A stretch of DNA of 32,070 nt, taken from positions 1-32,070 of the forward strand of contig QNDS01000010.1 in assembly GCA_003644925.1 (NCBI GenBank), in the 5' to 3' direction. Shown here piece after piece: positions 16,895 to 26,746 of this stretch. Both the position numbers and the translations under genes were made by a program. The DNA comes from Candidatus Fermentibacterota bacterium. Lineage in GTDB: Bacteria; Fermentibacterota; Fermentibacteria; Fermentibacterales; JCC-6. Within the stretch, counting starts at the first letter, position 1. Every line of letters begins with the position of its first letter. The notes under the pieces were generated by a model that saw only the letters and a list, made by a program, of their open reading frames with translations, made no database searches and was not told the DNA's origin.

Positions 16895-18082
16895 TTGAAA
16901 ATGTCATACATCGGAATTCTCCTGATGCTTGTAGCTGCAGCCTCATCCGCGGACAGTTTTATCCCCATGTCACCAGTGAGCGCGGAGTGTATTCCCGTTT
17001 CAGTAAGCGCTTCCGGAGACAGAGATCTCGTTGATATGGCATTGAATCAGCTTATTGAGGATATCGACTTCTCGGGATTGCTGATAACCTCTGATGAAGG
17101 GTATGCAGAAGCAGCCATCGAAGTGACACGCTCCCTCAGCGGAGTTGAGCTTCGAGCGGAGGTTAGATCCGGAGGAGAACCCCTTCTTGCAAGAAACTAT
17201 TCGGGAGAAAATATCTATTCGCTGGTTCATGCCTTTGCGGATGACCTTGTATACGACCTGACAGGCGAGGAAGGCATCGCCTCCACCTGGATAGCCTATG
17301 TAACAAGAACTTCATCAGGATACGCCCTTGGTGTGAAATCACAGGATCCAAGGAGCACCAGGACAGTGATGTCCGATGAGGATGTTATAACCACACCGGC
17401 CTGGTCTCCCGATGGTGATAGAATAGTATTTACATCGTTCCGGTCGGGTAATGCCGACCTCTGGTGCTACAGCTTTTCAGAATCCTCGGCGGAGAAGATA
17501 CTCAGTTTGCCGGGTCTGAATTCTTCTCCAGCATGGAGTCCAGGCGGTGAGGCCATAGCCCTGACACTTTCAATGAATAGGAATATTGATATTTACCTTC
17601 TCGATACTGCCACCGATGAAACGACCCGTCTGACGCTCAGAGGGTCAATTGAGACATCGGCAAGTTTCTCTCCGACCGGCAGGCAGATAGTATTCACAAG
17701 TGACAGGATAGGCTACCCTCAACTCTATATAATGGACAGCTCCGGCGGCACAGCCATCAGGGCTACAAGTTCTCATGGTTATTGCGACAGCCCCGCATGG
17801 TCACCTGACGGCAGCATGATAGCGTATACCGCCCAGACCGGACGGGATTTCCATATATTCGTCATGGACGCGGACGGCTCCGATATCCGCCAGGTCACTT
17901 TCCAGGGATCCCTTAACGAAGACCCTGTATGGGGGCCTACTGGAAGACATCTTGCTTTCAGCAGCGACAGAGATGGAGAGAGAGCCGTATATGTTTTAGA
18001 ACTCAATGGTCTTACAATAAGAAAACTGTCCGATAGAGGTTGCAGCTACTGCCCCACCTGGTCACCTCTTGGATTCAGATGA
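16895..18082 (+). CDS. tolB: TolB-like beta-propeller protein
   Basis: 395 aa (TTG 16895 or ATG 16901); repeated WSPDGDRIVFTSFRSGNADLW / FSPTGRQIVFTSDRIGYPQLYIMDSSGG / WSPDGSMIAYTAQTGRDFHIFVMDADGSDIRQVT WD40-like repeats; tol-pal context. Confidence 0.95.
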   Translation: MKMSYIGILLMLVAAASSADSFIPMSPVSAECIPVSVSASGDRDLVDMALNQLIEDIDFSGLLITSDEGYAEAAIEVTRSLSGVELRAEVRSGGEPLLARNYSGENIYSLVHAFADDLVYDLTGEEGIASTWIAYVTRTSSGYALGVKSQDPRSTRTVMSDEDVITTPAWSPDGDRIVFTSFRSGNADLWCYSFSESSAEKILSLPGLNSSPAWSPGGEAIALTLSMNRNIDIYLLDTATDETTRLTLRGSIETSASFSPTGRQIVFTSDRIGYPQLYIMDSSGGTAIRATSSHGYCDSPAWSPDGSMIAYTAQTGRDFHIFVMDADGSDIRQVTFQGSLNEDPVWGPTGRHLAFSSDRDGERAVYVLELNGLTIRKLSDRGCSYCPTWSPLGFR

Positions 18083-18120
18083 TCAAAGTTAACATCTTCT
18101 AGAAAAGGCGGGAGAGAACC

Positions 18121-18666
18121 GTGAAAACTAAACTTATGACGATACTGGCCTCTTCGATACTGATCGCCGCTGTGATATCCGTTTCCGGATGCAGGCCTGA
18201 TGACACTATACCCGATGGTCATGACTCGACCACTGTCGTTGTTATTGACCAGTTCCCCGATACCCTTGTCGGCGTCTGGGAGACGGATACCCTGTCAATG
18301 TCCACCGATATGCTTCTTATTCATCAGGAGCATCTGGAGGATATCTTTTTCGATTATGACAGTGACGTTCTTTCCGAAGATGCTCTGAGGATCCTTATGG
18401 AAGATGCTTCATACATAATGGAGACTGACGGTTTCAGGGTTCTTCTGGAAGGTCACTGCGACGAAAGAGGTACAATAGACTATAACCTTGCTCTGGGGGA
18501 GAACAGAGCGCTTGCAGTGTATAACTACCTCGATAACTACGGAGTTGATACCGACCGCCTGGAATACGTAAGCTACGGCAAGGAGAGACCTTTTGACCCT
18601 GCCCATACCGAGCAGGCATGGGGACATAACAGAAGGGCCCACTTTCGCGTTCTTCCAGGGAACTGA
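18121..18666 (+). CDS. pal: Pal peptidoglycan-associated OmpA-family lipoprotein
   Basis: GTG start; lipobox VSGC; FFDYDSDVL...LLEGHCDERGTIDYNLALGENRALAVYNYL...YGKERP OmpA-like domain. Confidence 0.95.
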   Translation: MKTKLMTILASSILIAAVISVSGCRPDDTIPDGHDSTTVVVIDQFPDTLVGVWETDTLSMSTDMLLIHQEHLEDIFFDYDSDVLSEDALRILMEDASYIMETDGFRVLLEGHCDERGTIDYNLALGENRALAVYNYLDNYGVDTDRLEYVSYGKERPFDPAHTEQAWGHNRRAHFRVLPGN

Positions 18667-18668
18667 TC

Positions 18669-19346
18669 ATGATGCGTTTAGTTATTGCGTCGATATCGGT
18701 TCTGCTGCTGTCTACAGGCTGTTTAGGTTTCTGGGTACATACACCTGCAGAGATAGAGGATATCAATGCCGATCAGCAGAAGATGCAGGATGAGATAGCC
18801 GCGCTCACAGGGGCTGTTGAAGACAATGAGGTGCTTTTAAGAGGTCTTCAGGCTCAATCGGGAACCAGAACAGCGGATCTTGTAGATCGCCTCTCCGCAC
18901 TTGCCGATGAACTTGATCTCGCACTGATGAGGCTTGGCACCAGTCCCGCCGTCACAGTTCAGGATACTTCTGCCGGACCCGATGCGCAGCTTCTATACAA
19001 TGAGGCGTACAGGCAGTTCCAGCAGGGGAGTTTTGAGATCTCGGCTGAGGGTTTTATGGAACTCCATGACAGATATCCGGCATCCTCACTTGCGGACGAT
19101 GCTCTTTACTACATGGCAATCTGCTGGGAAGAGGCCGGACAGTCACACCGGGCGATTGAAGATCTTGTTGCTCTATATTACATGTACCCCGATTCGGAAT
19201 GGGCACCCGGAGCTGTTTTCAGAGCAGCCGACATATACAATCTTCATGGAGCCCCCGGGGAGAGGGACAGACTATTCGACCTTCTGCTGCTTAGGTATCC
19301 CCGCAGTGATGAAGCAGCCCTTGCACGGGAACTGTATCCGGAGTAG
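18669..19346 (+). CDS. CpoB/YbgF-like TPR protein of the Tol-Pal system (predicted lipoprotein)
   Basis: Lipobox LLSTGC, coiled coil, then TPR (YNEAYRQFQQGSFEISAEGFMELHDRYPASSLADDALYYMAICWEEAGQSHRAIEDL) directly after pal. Confidence 0.88.
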   Translation: MMRLVIASISVLLLSTGCLGFWVHTPAEIEDINADQQKMQDEIAALTGAVEDNEVLLRGLQAQSGTRTADLVDRLSALADELDLALMRLGTSPAVTVQDTSAGPDAQLLYNEAYRQFQQGSFEISAEGFMELHDRYPASSLADDALYYMAICWEEAGQSHRAIEDLVALYYMYPDSEWAPGAVFRAADIYNLHGAPGERDRLFDLLLLRYPRSDEAALARELYPE

Positions 19347-19405
19347 AAGCGGAATGGCAGGTAATTAAGAGTCTCCGGCGTCCATTGTGATTATTCTCGG
19401 AAGCT

Positions 19406-19434
19406 TTGACGTAAAAACCATGTCAAGGCATATT
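19406..19434 (+). promoter_or_regulatory. Candidate promoter for tRNA-Leu (and possibly tig)
   Basis: TTGACG (19406-19411) - 17 nt - CATATT (19429-19434), about 26 nt before the tRNA. Confidence 0.5.
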
Positions 19435-19460
19435 CGAGCCTTACGCACATCAATATCGTT

Positions 19461-19546
19461 GCGGGAGTGGCGGAATTGGCAGACGCGCCAGATTTAGGAT
19501 CTGGTAAGCTTGACTTGTGGGGGTTCAAATCCCCCCTCTCGCACCA
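19461..19546 (+). tRNA. tRNA-Leu (anticodon UAG), CCA encoded
   Basis: Acceptor GCGGGAG/CTCTCGC+ACCA, anticodon arm CCAGA-TTTAGGA-TCTGG, long variable region, T arm GGGGGTTCAAATCCCCC. Confidence 0.96.
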
Positions 19547-19573
19547 TAACTCAGAAAACGGAAAGATTACTAA

Positions 19574-20854
19574 ATGTTTGAAATCATCAAGTCCGAAGAC
19601 AATAGAAGGACAGTTCTCTTCACCGAGTCGGCTGAAAAGATAAGCGGACTGTTCAGAAAAATTCGAAAGCAGATCTCCAAAGATCTTTCAATGCCCGGTT
19701 TCAGACCGGGTAAGGTTCCAAGGTCAATTATCGACAAACAGTACGGAAACATCATTCAGGCTGAAGTTGCGGACAGCGTAAGACAGCGTTTTACTTCAGA
19801 ACTTCTCGAGAAAGAGGATTGGGTACTCGATGATAAGGATCCGGAAGGTGAGATAGAACTGCCGGTAGATGGTGATGCTTACAGTTTTGAAATGACATTT
19901 TCTCTCTTCGAAACGCCGGAACCGGAAGGTACAGATGGCATAAAAATAGAGATACCCCCCCTCGACCTGGATGATGCTGTTGAGAAGACGATTGAATCAT
20001 TCCGCGAGAAATTGATCAGCTTCGACACAGTAGACAGGCCATCCGAGGATGGGGATCTTGTTCTGCTGGAAGCCTGTCCCGCTGGAAATACCGAAGAAAC
20101 ACAGAAGTTCAACGTTAGAATTGGAGAATCGCAGATAGGTGCCGGTTTTGATGAACTTGTTACAGGAGTAGTTCCCGATTTTGAATTCTCAGCAAGGATG
20201 GACAGAGACGCTTCCGAGGAAGGTCAGCCTCCTGTGCACAGGTTTCTGGTAACCGGGATCAAGTGTCCTGCTCTCCCGGACATTGATGATGAGTTCGCCG
20301 AAAAGGCTGCTGGTGTTAAGAATCTGGAGGAACTCAGAAGTAAGATCGAGGAGAGTGTCAGAGCCCGTTACGATCAGGAGATCGATTATCTCAAGGAGAG
20401 GTCTGTTATTGACAGCATCCTTGCAAGCAACCCCTTTACACCCCCCGGGTACATGGTTGAGAACCTTTCTAAGGATTACATAAACAGACTGGGGGAAGAT
20501 GCTCCGGGAGAGGAAACAGAAACAGCTGCAAAAGAGCTTGCGCTGAACAAAGTGCGTGAATTTCTCATTCTGCGAGCCGTTGCTGAAAAAGAGAAGATAG
20601 ATATAGGAGACGATCTTGTAGCGAAAGAAACCAGCTCCGAGGAATCGGAATCATCTGTCCGTGACAGATTGAGAACCAGAAAAGCTATGGAACTAATTCT
20701 GGATCGTGCTGATATTACTGAAAAGGAACCACAGAAAAACAGTGAGACTGCAGCTCATGAGGAAGACAGTCCGGATTCGTCATGGCGCTGGATACAGGTT
20801 GAAGATGCAGAACCGGAAACCTGTGACGAAACAGCCGGGAAGGGAAAATCCTGA
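19574..20854 (+). CDS. tig: Trigger factor
   Basis: 426 aa; [32 protein letters not shown] ribosome-binding signature (GFRPGKVP); directly upstream of clpP-clpX. Confidence 0.93.
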   Translation: MFEIIKSEDNRRTVLFTESAEKISGLFRKIRKQISKDLSMPGFRPGKVPRSIIDKQYGNIIQAEVADSVRQRFTSELLEKEDWVLDDKDPEGEIELPVDGDAYSFEMTFSLFETPEPEGTDGIKIEIPPLDLDDAVEKTIESFREKLISFDTVDRPSEDGDLVLLEACPAGNTEETQKFNVRIGESQIGAGFDELVTGVVPDFEFSARMDRDASEEGQPPVHRFLVTGIKCPALPDIDDEFAEKAAGVKNLEELRSKIEESVRARYDQEIDYLKERSVIDSILASNPFTPPGYMVENLSKDYINRLGEDAPGEETETAAKELALNKVREFLILRAVAEKEKIDIGDDLVAKETSSEESESSVRDRLRTRKAMELILDRADITEKEPQKNSETAAHEEDSPDSSWRWIQVEDAEPETCDETAGKGKS

Positions 20855-21441
20855 TGTCATCAATAGTACCTTTTGTTGTAGAGCGGGAAGGGAACAGAGA
20901 AAGATCCTATGATATCTATTCCCGTCTCCTGAAAGAACGTATCATATTCGTCGGCGATACACTCACCAACCAGTCCGCGAGCCTGATAGTAGCGCAGCTC
21001 CTGTTTCTGGAGGGAGAGGATTCCAAGAAGGATATCAATATGTACATAAGCAGCCCGGGAGGTCTTGTCTCCTCAGGGCTGGCAATATACGATACGATGC
21101 AGTTCATAAAACCACCAATGGCAACATTCTGTATGGGCACTGCAGCAAGTATGGCTGCCGTTCTTCTCGCTGCGGGAGCGAAGGGCAAGCGGAACATTCT
21201 TCCGCATGCCAGAGTTATGATACACCAGCCTATGGGCGGAGCTCAGGGGCAGGCCAGTGATATAGAGATACAGGCCAGGGAGATCCTTAAACTCAGGGAG
21301 AAACTGAATATCATTCTCGCAGGGCACACAGGACAACCTCTTGAGAGAATATCAAAGGATTCGGACAGGAATTTCTGGATGGATGCTCAGGAAGCAGTCG
21401 ATTACGGTATTGTAGACAACGTGCTTATATCCAGAAACTGA
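20854..21441 (+). CDS. clpP: ATP-dependent Clp protease proteolytic subunit ClpP
   Basis: [57 protein letters not shown] (Ser), [20 protein letters not shown] (His). Confidence 0.98.
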   Translation: MSSIVPFVVEREGNRERSYDIYSRLLKERIIFVGDTLTNQSASLIVAQLLFLEGEDSKKDINMYISSPGGLVSSGLAIYDTMQFIKPPMATFCMGTAASMAAVLLAAGAKGKRNILPHARVMIHQPMGGAQGQASDIEIQAREILKLREKLNIILAGHTGQPLERISKDSDRNFWMDAQEAVDYGIVDNVLISRN

Positions 21442-21452
21442 CGGAGTAAAGC

Positions 21453-22700
21453 ATGCCAAAAGAAAAAAAATGCTCGTTTTGCGGAAGGCCTATAGGCGAG
21501 GTTAAACAGCTGATTCAGGGTCCCGGAGTGCATATCTGCGATGAGTGCATAAGGTACTGCGGGGAGCTTGTTGATCTTGAAGATGACAATCAACTCGAAA
21601 TCCCTGAACTGGTGCAGGAAGAGCTTCCGATACCATCGAAGATCAAAGCTCAGCTGGATGAGTACGTTGTTGCTCAGGAACACGTTAAAAAAGTACTTTC
21701 GGTAGCTGTTTACAATCACTACAAAAGGCTCAGGACCATCAGGGAATCCCCCGAAATCGAACTTGAGAAAAGCAACATTCTTTTAATGGGACCTACTGGC
21801 GTTGGAAAGACTCTCCTTGCAAGGACACTTGCCAGAATTCTGGATGTTCCGTTTGCCATTGCCGACGCAACAACCCTGACCGAAGCGGGATACGTTGGAG
21901 AAGATGTTGAGAATATTCTTCTGCGTCTGCTTCAGGTAACCGATATGGATGTGGCAACTGCGCAGCAGGGCATCATCTACATTGATGAGATCGACAAGAT
22001 CTCCAGGAAGTCCGAAAACCCATCCATTACGAGGGATGTGTCGGGTGAAGGTGTACAGCAGGCCCTTCTTAAGATAGTGGAGGGTACCATTGCCAGCGTT
22101 CCGCCGCAGGGGGGAAGAAAGCACCCCTATCAGGATAATATTCTGATCGATACCAGCAATATCCTGTTTATCTGCGGGGGCGCGTTCAATGAACTTGAGA
22201 AAATAGTCGACAAGCGTCTCAGAAAAAGTTCCATAGGTTTCAACAGCACTCTTGATCCGCTGCACCATACGGAAACCAACATACTCTCGCGAGTGGAATC
22301 CCATGATCTTGTTAAGTACGGTCTTGTACCGGAACTCGTTGGAAGGTTACCTGTACTGGTGGTACTGGATGACCTGGATATTGAAGATCTTACAAAAGTG
22401 CTTACACAACCGAAGAATGCCCTTGTACGCCAGTACCAGTACCTCATTGAACTTGAGGGAGTTGAGCTGGAGTTTTCAGCGGGGGCTCTCGAAGCGGTGG
22501 CAGAGAAAGCCAAACAGGCCGGAAGCGGAGCGAGAGGACTGAGGTCAGTGCTTGAAGGGATCCTTCTGAATCCAATGTACGACCTGCCGGGTCTCCAGAA
22601 CGCTAGAAAACTCGTGATCTCACCGGAAGTTGTCAGAGGGGAAGCGCCGCCGAAGATCGTCAAGACCAGGAAGAAGAAGGAGTCCGGGAAAGCCGGTTGA
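21453..22700 (+). CDS. clpX: ATP-dependent Clp protease ATP-binding subunit ClpX
   Basis: Zinc finger [26 protein letters not shown]; Walker [30 protein letters not shown]. Confidence 0.98.
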   Translation: MPKEKKCSFCGRPIGEVKQLIQGPGVHICDECIRYCGELVDLEDDNQLEIPELVQEELPIPSKIKAQLDEYVVAQEHVKKVLSVAVYNHYKRLRTIRESPEIELEKSNILLMGPTGVGKTLLARTLARILDVPFAIADATTLTEAGYVGEDVENILLRLLQVTDMDVATAQQGIIYIDEIDKISRKSENPSITRDVSGEGVQQALLKIVEGTIASVPPQGGRKHPYQDNILIDTSNILFICGGAFNELEKIVDKRLRKSSIGFNSTLDPLHHTETNILSRVESHDLVKYGLVPELVGRLPVLVVLDDLDIEDLTKVLTQPKNALVRQYQYLIELEGVELEFSAGALEAVAEKAKQAGSGARGLRSVLEGILLNPMYDLPGLQNARKLVISPEVVRGEAPPKIVKTRKKKESGKAG

Positions 22701-22701
22701 A

Positions 22702-23268
22702 ATGTCCTCCCTCGATGTTAAGTTTTTAAGAAGCTGTCCGGGGCCTGAACACCTCCCATCGGACGGTCTCCCGGAGATCTGCTTCGCCGGCAGGTCGAAT
22801 GTGGGAAAATCGTCACTCCTGAACAAGCTCAGCGGGAATCATTCTGTTGCCAGGACAAGTTCCAGACCCGGATGTACGCAGTTTCTTAACCTCTTCTCCG
22901 TATCGGGCAGTTATTACATTGTTGATCTTCCCGGTTACGGGTATGCACGTGCTCCGCGGAAGAACCGCAGTGAATGGACTGGATGGATAGCTTCATATCT
23001 AATGGACAGAGTTGAACTCAGAGGTGTAGTTCTCCTTATCGATGCACGACATCCCTGCCTGCCCAACGATATGGAGATGGTGGAATTTCTCAAGGAGAGA
23101 GGCAGACCCTATATCATCGCTCTGACGAAATCAGACAAGCTCAAACGGGGAAAACTTGCGTCAGCCGTTGCAAAAGCACAGGATATGGGACCGGTCATAC
23201 CAGTTTCATCGATCACCGGTTCTGGTATAAGGGAACTTAAAAAATGGATCTATCAGGCGGTGGACTAG
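22702..23268 (+). CDS. engB: Ribosome biogenesis GTP-binding protein YsxC/EngB
   Basis: CFAGRSNVGKSSLLNKL, SSRPGCTQFLN, DLPGYGYA, TKSDKL. Start at ATG 22702 preferred over 22630, which overlaps clpX. Confidence 0.94.
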   Translation: MSSLDVKFLRSCPGPEHLPSDGLPEICFAGRSNVGKSSLLNKLSGNHSVARTSSRPGCTQFLNLFSVSGSYYIVDLPGYGYARAPRKNRSEWTGWIASYLMDRVELRGVVLLIDARHPCLPNDMEMVEFLKERGRPYIIALTKSDKLKRGKLASAVAKAQDMGPVIPVSSITGSGIRELKKWIYQAVD

Positions 23269-23298
23269 TATTCTGAATCAGTTCATGGAAGGAATCGC

Positions 23299-24573
23299 AT
23301 GCCAGCAACTATAATCATAGGGCTTCAATGGGGCGATGAGGGCAAGGGGAAGATGGTGGATCATCTTGCTGAAAACGTCGATGCCGTTGCCCGCTTCTCC
23401 GGAGGAGCCAATGCAGGGCACACTGTTGAGGCTGACGGGCGCAGGATTGCGCTGCACCAGCTTCCAAGCGGATTGCTGCGGCCGGATGTACTCGGCATCA
23501 TAGGATCCGCCTGCGTTCTCGACCCGGTTGCTCTCACAGAGGAAATCGAATCAATTGAGAAAGAGGGATTTTCCATTGCAGACAGGCTTACGATATCCGG
23601 AAAGGTGCATCTTGTTCATCCGGCAGGCAGGTATATTGAGAATATCAATGAGATCAGGCTTGGAAAAGCTGCGGTCGGAACAACAGGGCGTGGAATAGGC
23701 CCCACCTATGTGCGTAAATTCATGAGGAAAGGAATAAGGCTTGAAGATGCAGCTGTACCTGAGATATTCCGCGAAAAATCTGCTGTCATCACGGATGATT
23801 GCATAGAGCAGCTTGCGCTTTCGGCAGAACATGCCGGGTCCCTTTCGGAAGAGGTAGATCTGTTCAACCGTGAGTCCATCAGGCTTGTTGATCATGCAAT
23901 GGATGTATCGATGGTCATTTCCAGAATACTGGCATCCGAAGGCTCGATTCTGGCCGAGGGAGCACAGGGCTCTCTTCTTGATCCTGATCATGGAACTTAT
24001 CCATTCGTTACATGCGGTTCCTGCGTTGCCGGAGCGGCCTGCGTCAGTCTCGGCATTGGTCCTGTGATGATAGATGAAGTGGTTGGTGTTGTGAAAGCCT
24101 ACAGCACCAGAGTAGGGAACGGTCCCTTTCCTACAGAGCTGACCGGTCCCCTCGGGGAGAGGATAAGGGAGCAGGGCAATGAATACGGAGCCACCACCGG
24201 AAGACCCCGCAGGTGCGGATGGTTCGATGCCGTTCTGGCAAACTACACCGCCAGGATAAACGGGTGCACCTGGACAACGATTACTCTCCTTGATGTTCTA
24301 AGCGGTATTCCTGAACTTAAAGTCTGCAAGAAGTACGAACTTGATCCGGAGATCGACCTTACGCTCTTTGAAACAGGTGTAAGGCTTGGGAAACACATTC
24401 CAGTATATGAAACCCTGCCTGGCTGGGAGGAGGATATCAGGGGAGAACGGGAATGGGACGCACTGCCGGAAAATGCCAGAAATTACGTTCTGTTCATTGA
24501 AAAACTAACTGGTGTGCAGGTTAAAGCCATCTCTACAGGGCCTGCCAGAGAGGATCTGATCTGGAGAAAGTAA
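23299..24573 (+). CDS. purA: Adenylosuccinate synthetase
   Basis: IIGLQWGDEGKGKMVD, GGANAGHT, GTTGRGIGPTYVRK, EGAQGSLLDPDHGTYPFVT. Confidence 0.98.
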   Translation: MPATIIIGLQWGDEGKGKMVDHLAENVDAVARFSGGANAGHTVEADGRRIALHQLPSGLLRPDVLGIIGSACVLDPVALTEEIESIEKEGFSIADRLTISGKVHLVHPAGRYIENINEIRLGKAAVGTTGRGIGPTYVRKFMRKGIRLEDAAVPEIFREKSAVITDDCIEQLALSAEHAGSLSEEVDLFNRESIRLVDHAMDVSMVISRILASEGSILAEGAQGSLLDPDHGTYPFVTCGSCVAGAACVSLGIGPVMIDEVVGVVKAYSTRVGNGPFPTELTGPLGERIREQGNEYGATTGRPRRCGWFDAVLANYTARINGCTWTTITLLDVLSGIPELKVCKKYELDPEIDLTLFETGVRLGKHIPVYETLPGWEEDIRGEREWDALPENARNYVLFIEKLTGVQVKAISTGPAREDLIWRK

Positions 24574-24578
24574 CTCCG

Positions 24579-25931
24579 GTGCCCGAACTCTTCGATACCC
24601 ATTGCCACCTCTCTGATGAGCGGTTTTGCGATGATCTCGACAGGGTGCTTGCCTCTGCTGCAGAATCAGGTGTGACCGGATTTCTGGTTCCCGGCATATC
24701 ACTGGAGAGCAGCCGTAAGGCGGCTTTCCTTTGCGAAACCAGAGCCGGCGTATACGCGGCTGCGGGAATTCATCCGAACGAATTCGATTCGGATTATCCA
24801 GATGATTTCGCCGATATAGCAGAAATACTCCTCCGCCCCCGTGTGATAGCTGTTGGAGAAACCGGGTTGGATTTTTACCGGGAAAGGACTTCTGCTGAGC
24901 TTCAGATCAAGATGTTCCGCAATCATATCAGACTTGCAGAATCATTAGGATTAACACTTGTAGTTCACTCCAGAAATGCCGAAAGGGAGGTTCTTGATAT
25001 TCTCGGGAATGATGTTGCCGTCCCGGTTATAATGCACTGCTATACCGGACCTCCTGATGTTGCGCTGGAGGCTGCTCAAAGGGGATATTACATCGGGTTT
25101 GCGGGTCCTTTGACTTTCAGGGGGAACAACCGGCTGCGAGATCTTGCCGGATCGCTTCCGCCTGACAAAATCCTTATCGAAACGGATGCTCCTTATCTCT
25201 CTCCAGAGCCTCTCCGGGGGAGACGAAACGAACCTTCCAATGTTAAGTACATGGCCGATACCATTTCAGCAATATGGGACAGAGATCCGGCGCTGACCGC
25301 AGAAACACTTATGACTAATTCCCTGAAAGCTCTGCAGCTTGGACCATTTCAAAGAACAGACCTTGTATATTTGCTGTATGGGAATATTTATATGAACATT
25401 ACAGGCAGGTGTTCAAATCGATGCAGATTCTGTATTAAAGATAGAGCAGACGGTATCGGAGGCTACTACCTTGCACACCATGGAGAACCCCTCGAGGGGA
25501 GACTTGAATCCATTATTGAAACACTGAGCCCCAGTATGGGAGAAGAGCTTGTTTTCTGCGGATACGGTGAACCGACCATGAGACCTGAACTTCTAAGGAG
25601 GCTTGCCCGTAAGGCTGCAGGCAGAGGATTTTCCGTAAGGCTTAACACAAACGGGACCTGTTTATCGTGGCTTTCCCGTGAAGAAACAGTTTTGCTTCTT
25701 GAACCATTTGATGCTGTTAGCATCAGTCTGAACACTTCCTGCGCAGAGGAATACAATACTATCTGCCGCCCTGCGGACGGGAACGCATGGGACAGATTGA
25801 TGGAGTTCATTGAATTGGCGGGAAGGCTTGCTTTCGTCAGCCTCACCGCTGTAAGATATTCAGGTGTTGAAATAGAATCGGTAGAGAAACTGGCGAAGAC
25901 CCTGAGTTTGCCGCTTCGGATAAGAGGGTAA
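24579..25931 (+). CDS. TatD-family metal-dependent hydrolase fused to a TatD-linked radical SAM domain
   Basis: GTG start; N-term FDTHCHLSDERF...GETGLDFYRE...VIMHCYTG...LIETDAPYLSPEPLRG (TatD); C-term ITGRCSNRCRFCIKD (CxxxCxxC) and FCGYGEPTMRPELL (radical SAM), one open frame. Confidence 0.92.
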   Translation: MPELFDTHCHLSDERFCDDLDRVLASAAESGVTGFLVPGISLESSRKAAFLCETRAGVYAAAGIHPNEFDSDYPDDFADIAEILLRPRVIAVGETGLDFYRERTSAELQIKMFRNHIRLAESLGLTLVVHSRNAEREVLDILGNDVAVPVIMHCYTGPPDVALEAAQRGYYIGFAGPLTFRGNNRLRDLAGSLPPDKILIETDAPYLSPEPLRGRRNEPSNVKYMADTISAIWDRDPALTAETLMTNSLKALQLGPFQRTDLVYLLYGNIYMNITGRCSNRCRFCIKDRADGIGGYYLAHHGEPLEGRLESIIETLSPSMGEELVFCGYGEPTMRPELLRRLARKAAGRGFSVRLNTNGTCLSWLSREETVLLLEPFDAVSISLNTSCAEEYNTICRPADGNAWDRLMEFIELAGRLAFVSLTAVRYSGVEIESVEKLAKTLSLPLRIRG

Positions 25932-26746
25932 TGCTGACAACAGACTTGAAGAGGTATTTGAGTAGAACCGGATTCTATCCTAACAGAAATCTTGGGCAGA
26001 ACTTCCTCGTAAATGATTCCATAGCATCCAGAATCGCTGATGAAATCCCCGCGCAGGGCAGTGTTCTGGAGATTGGACCCGGATTCGGTTCTCTGACAGA
26101 GAAGCTTCTTCCCCGATCCGAATCACTGTCTGCAGTTGAGATATCAGGCAGAATGGCCTCATTCCTTCAACGGAGGTTCAGCGATGAACGACTTAACGTT
26201 ATCCGTGACGATTTTCTCAAGGTGGATCCATCGGAATTGCCCGGTTATCCATTCGTAACCATTGTCGGCAATCTTCCTTATTACATTTCCTCGCCTATCA
26301 TTTTCAGAATGATCGAACAGAGTTTCCGGCATGTTCAGAAAGCTGTTATTATGCTGCAGAGGGAGGTTGCAATTAGATTATCAACCCTTGACGGCGGCAG
26401 GGATTACGGTAAGCTTTCTCTGCAGATCTGGCCGATTTTTTCTGTAGAGAACCTTATCGATGTTTCTGCGGAGGATTTTTACCCCGTTCCAAGAGTTCTT
26501 TCAAGGGTAGTTGTTCTCAATCGCAGAAGCAGGCCCCTGATTCCCGAAGAGCTTTATGGTAGATTCAGAAGGATTGTTAAAGTGTCGTTCGCTATGAGGA
26601 GGAAAACAATTATCAACAACCTTAAACCGTTTCTGGGGAAAGATGAGGCTCTGAAACTCCTGGAGATATGCGATATCAACCCCTCATTAAGAGCAGAGCA
26701 GCTTCCTCCTGACCGTTTCGTTAAAATGGCGGAGGCTTTGCCGTGA
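25931..26746 (+). CDS. rsmA: 16S rRNA dimethyladenosine transferase KsgA/RsmA
   Basis: NLGQNFLVND, VLEIGPGFGSLTEKLL, VGNLPYYISSPI, MLQREVAIRL; TAATG overlap with upstream gene. Confidence 0.96.
   Translation: MLTTDLKRYLSRTGFYPNRNLGQNFLVNDSIASRIADEIPAQGSVLEIGPGFGSLTEKLLPRSESLSAVEISGRMASFLQRRFSDERLNVIRDDFLKVDPSELPGYPFVTIVGNLPYYISSPIIFRMIEQSFRHVQKAVIMLQREVAIRLSTLDGGRDYGKLSLQIWPIFSVENLIDVSAEDFYPVPRVLSRVVVLNRRSRPLIPEELYGRFRRIVKVSFAMRRKTIINNLKPFLGKDEALKLLEICDINPSLRAEQLPPDRFVKMAEALP

Noticed and set aside
22130-22663. Minus-strand 177-aa ORF
   Set aside because: Antisense to clpX, serine/arginine-rich shadow frame.
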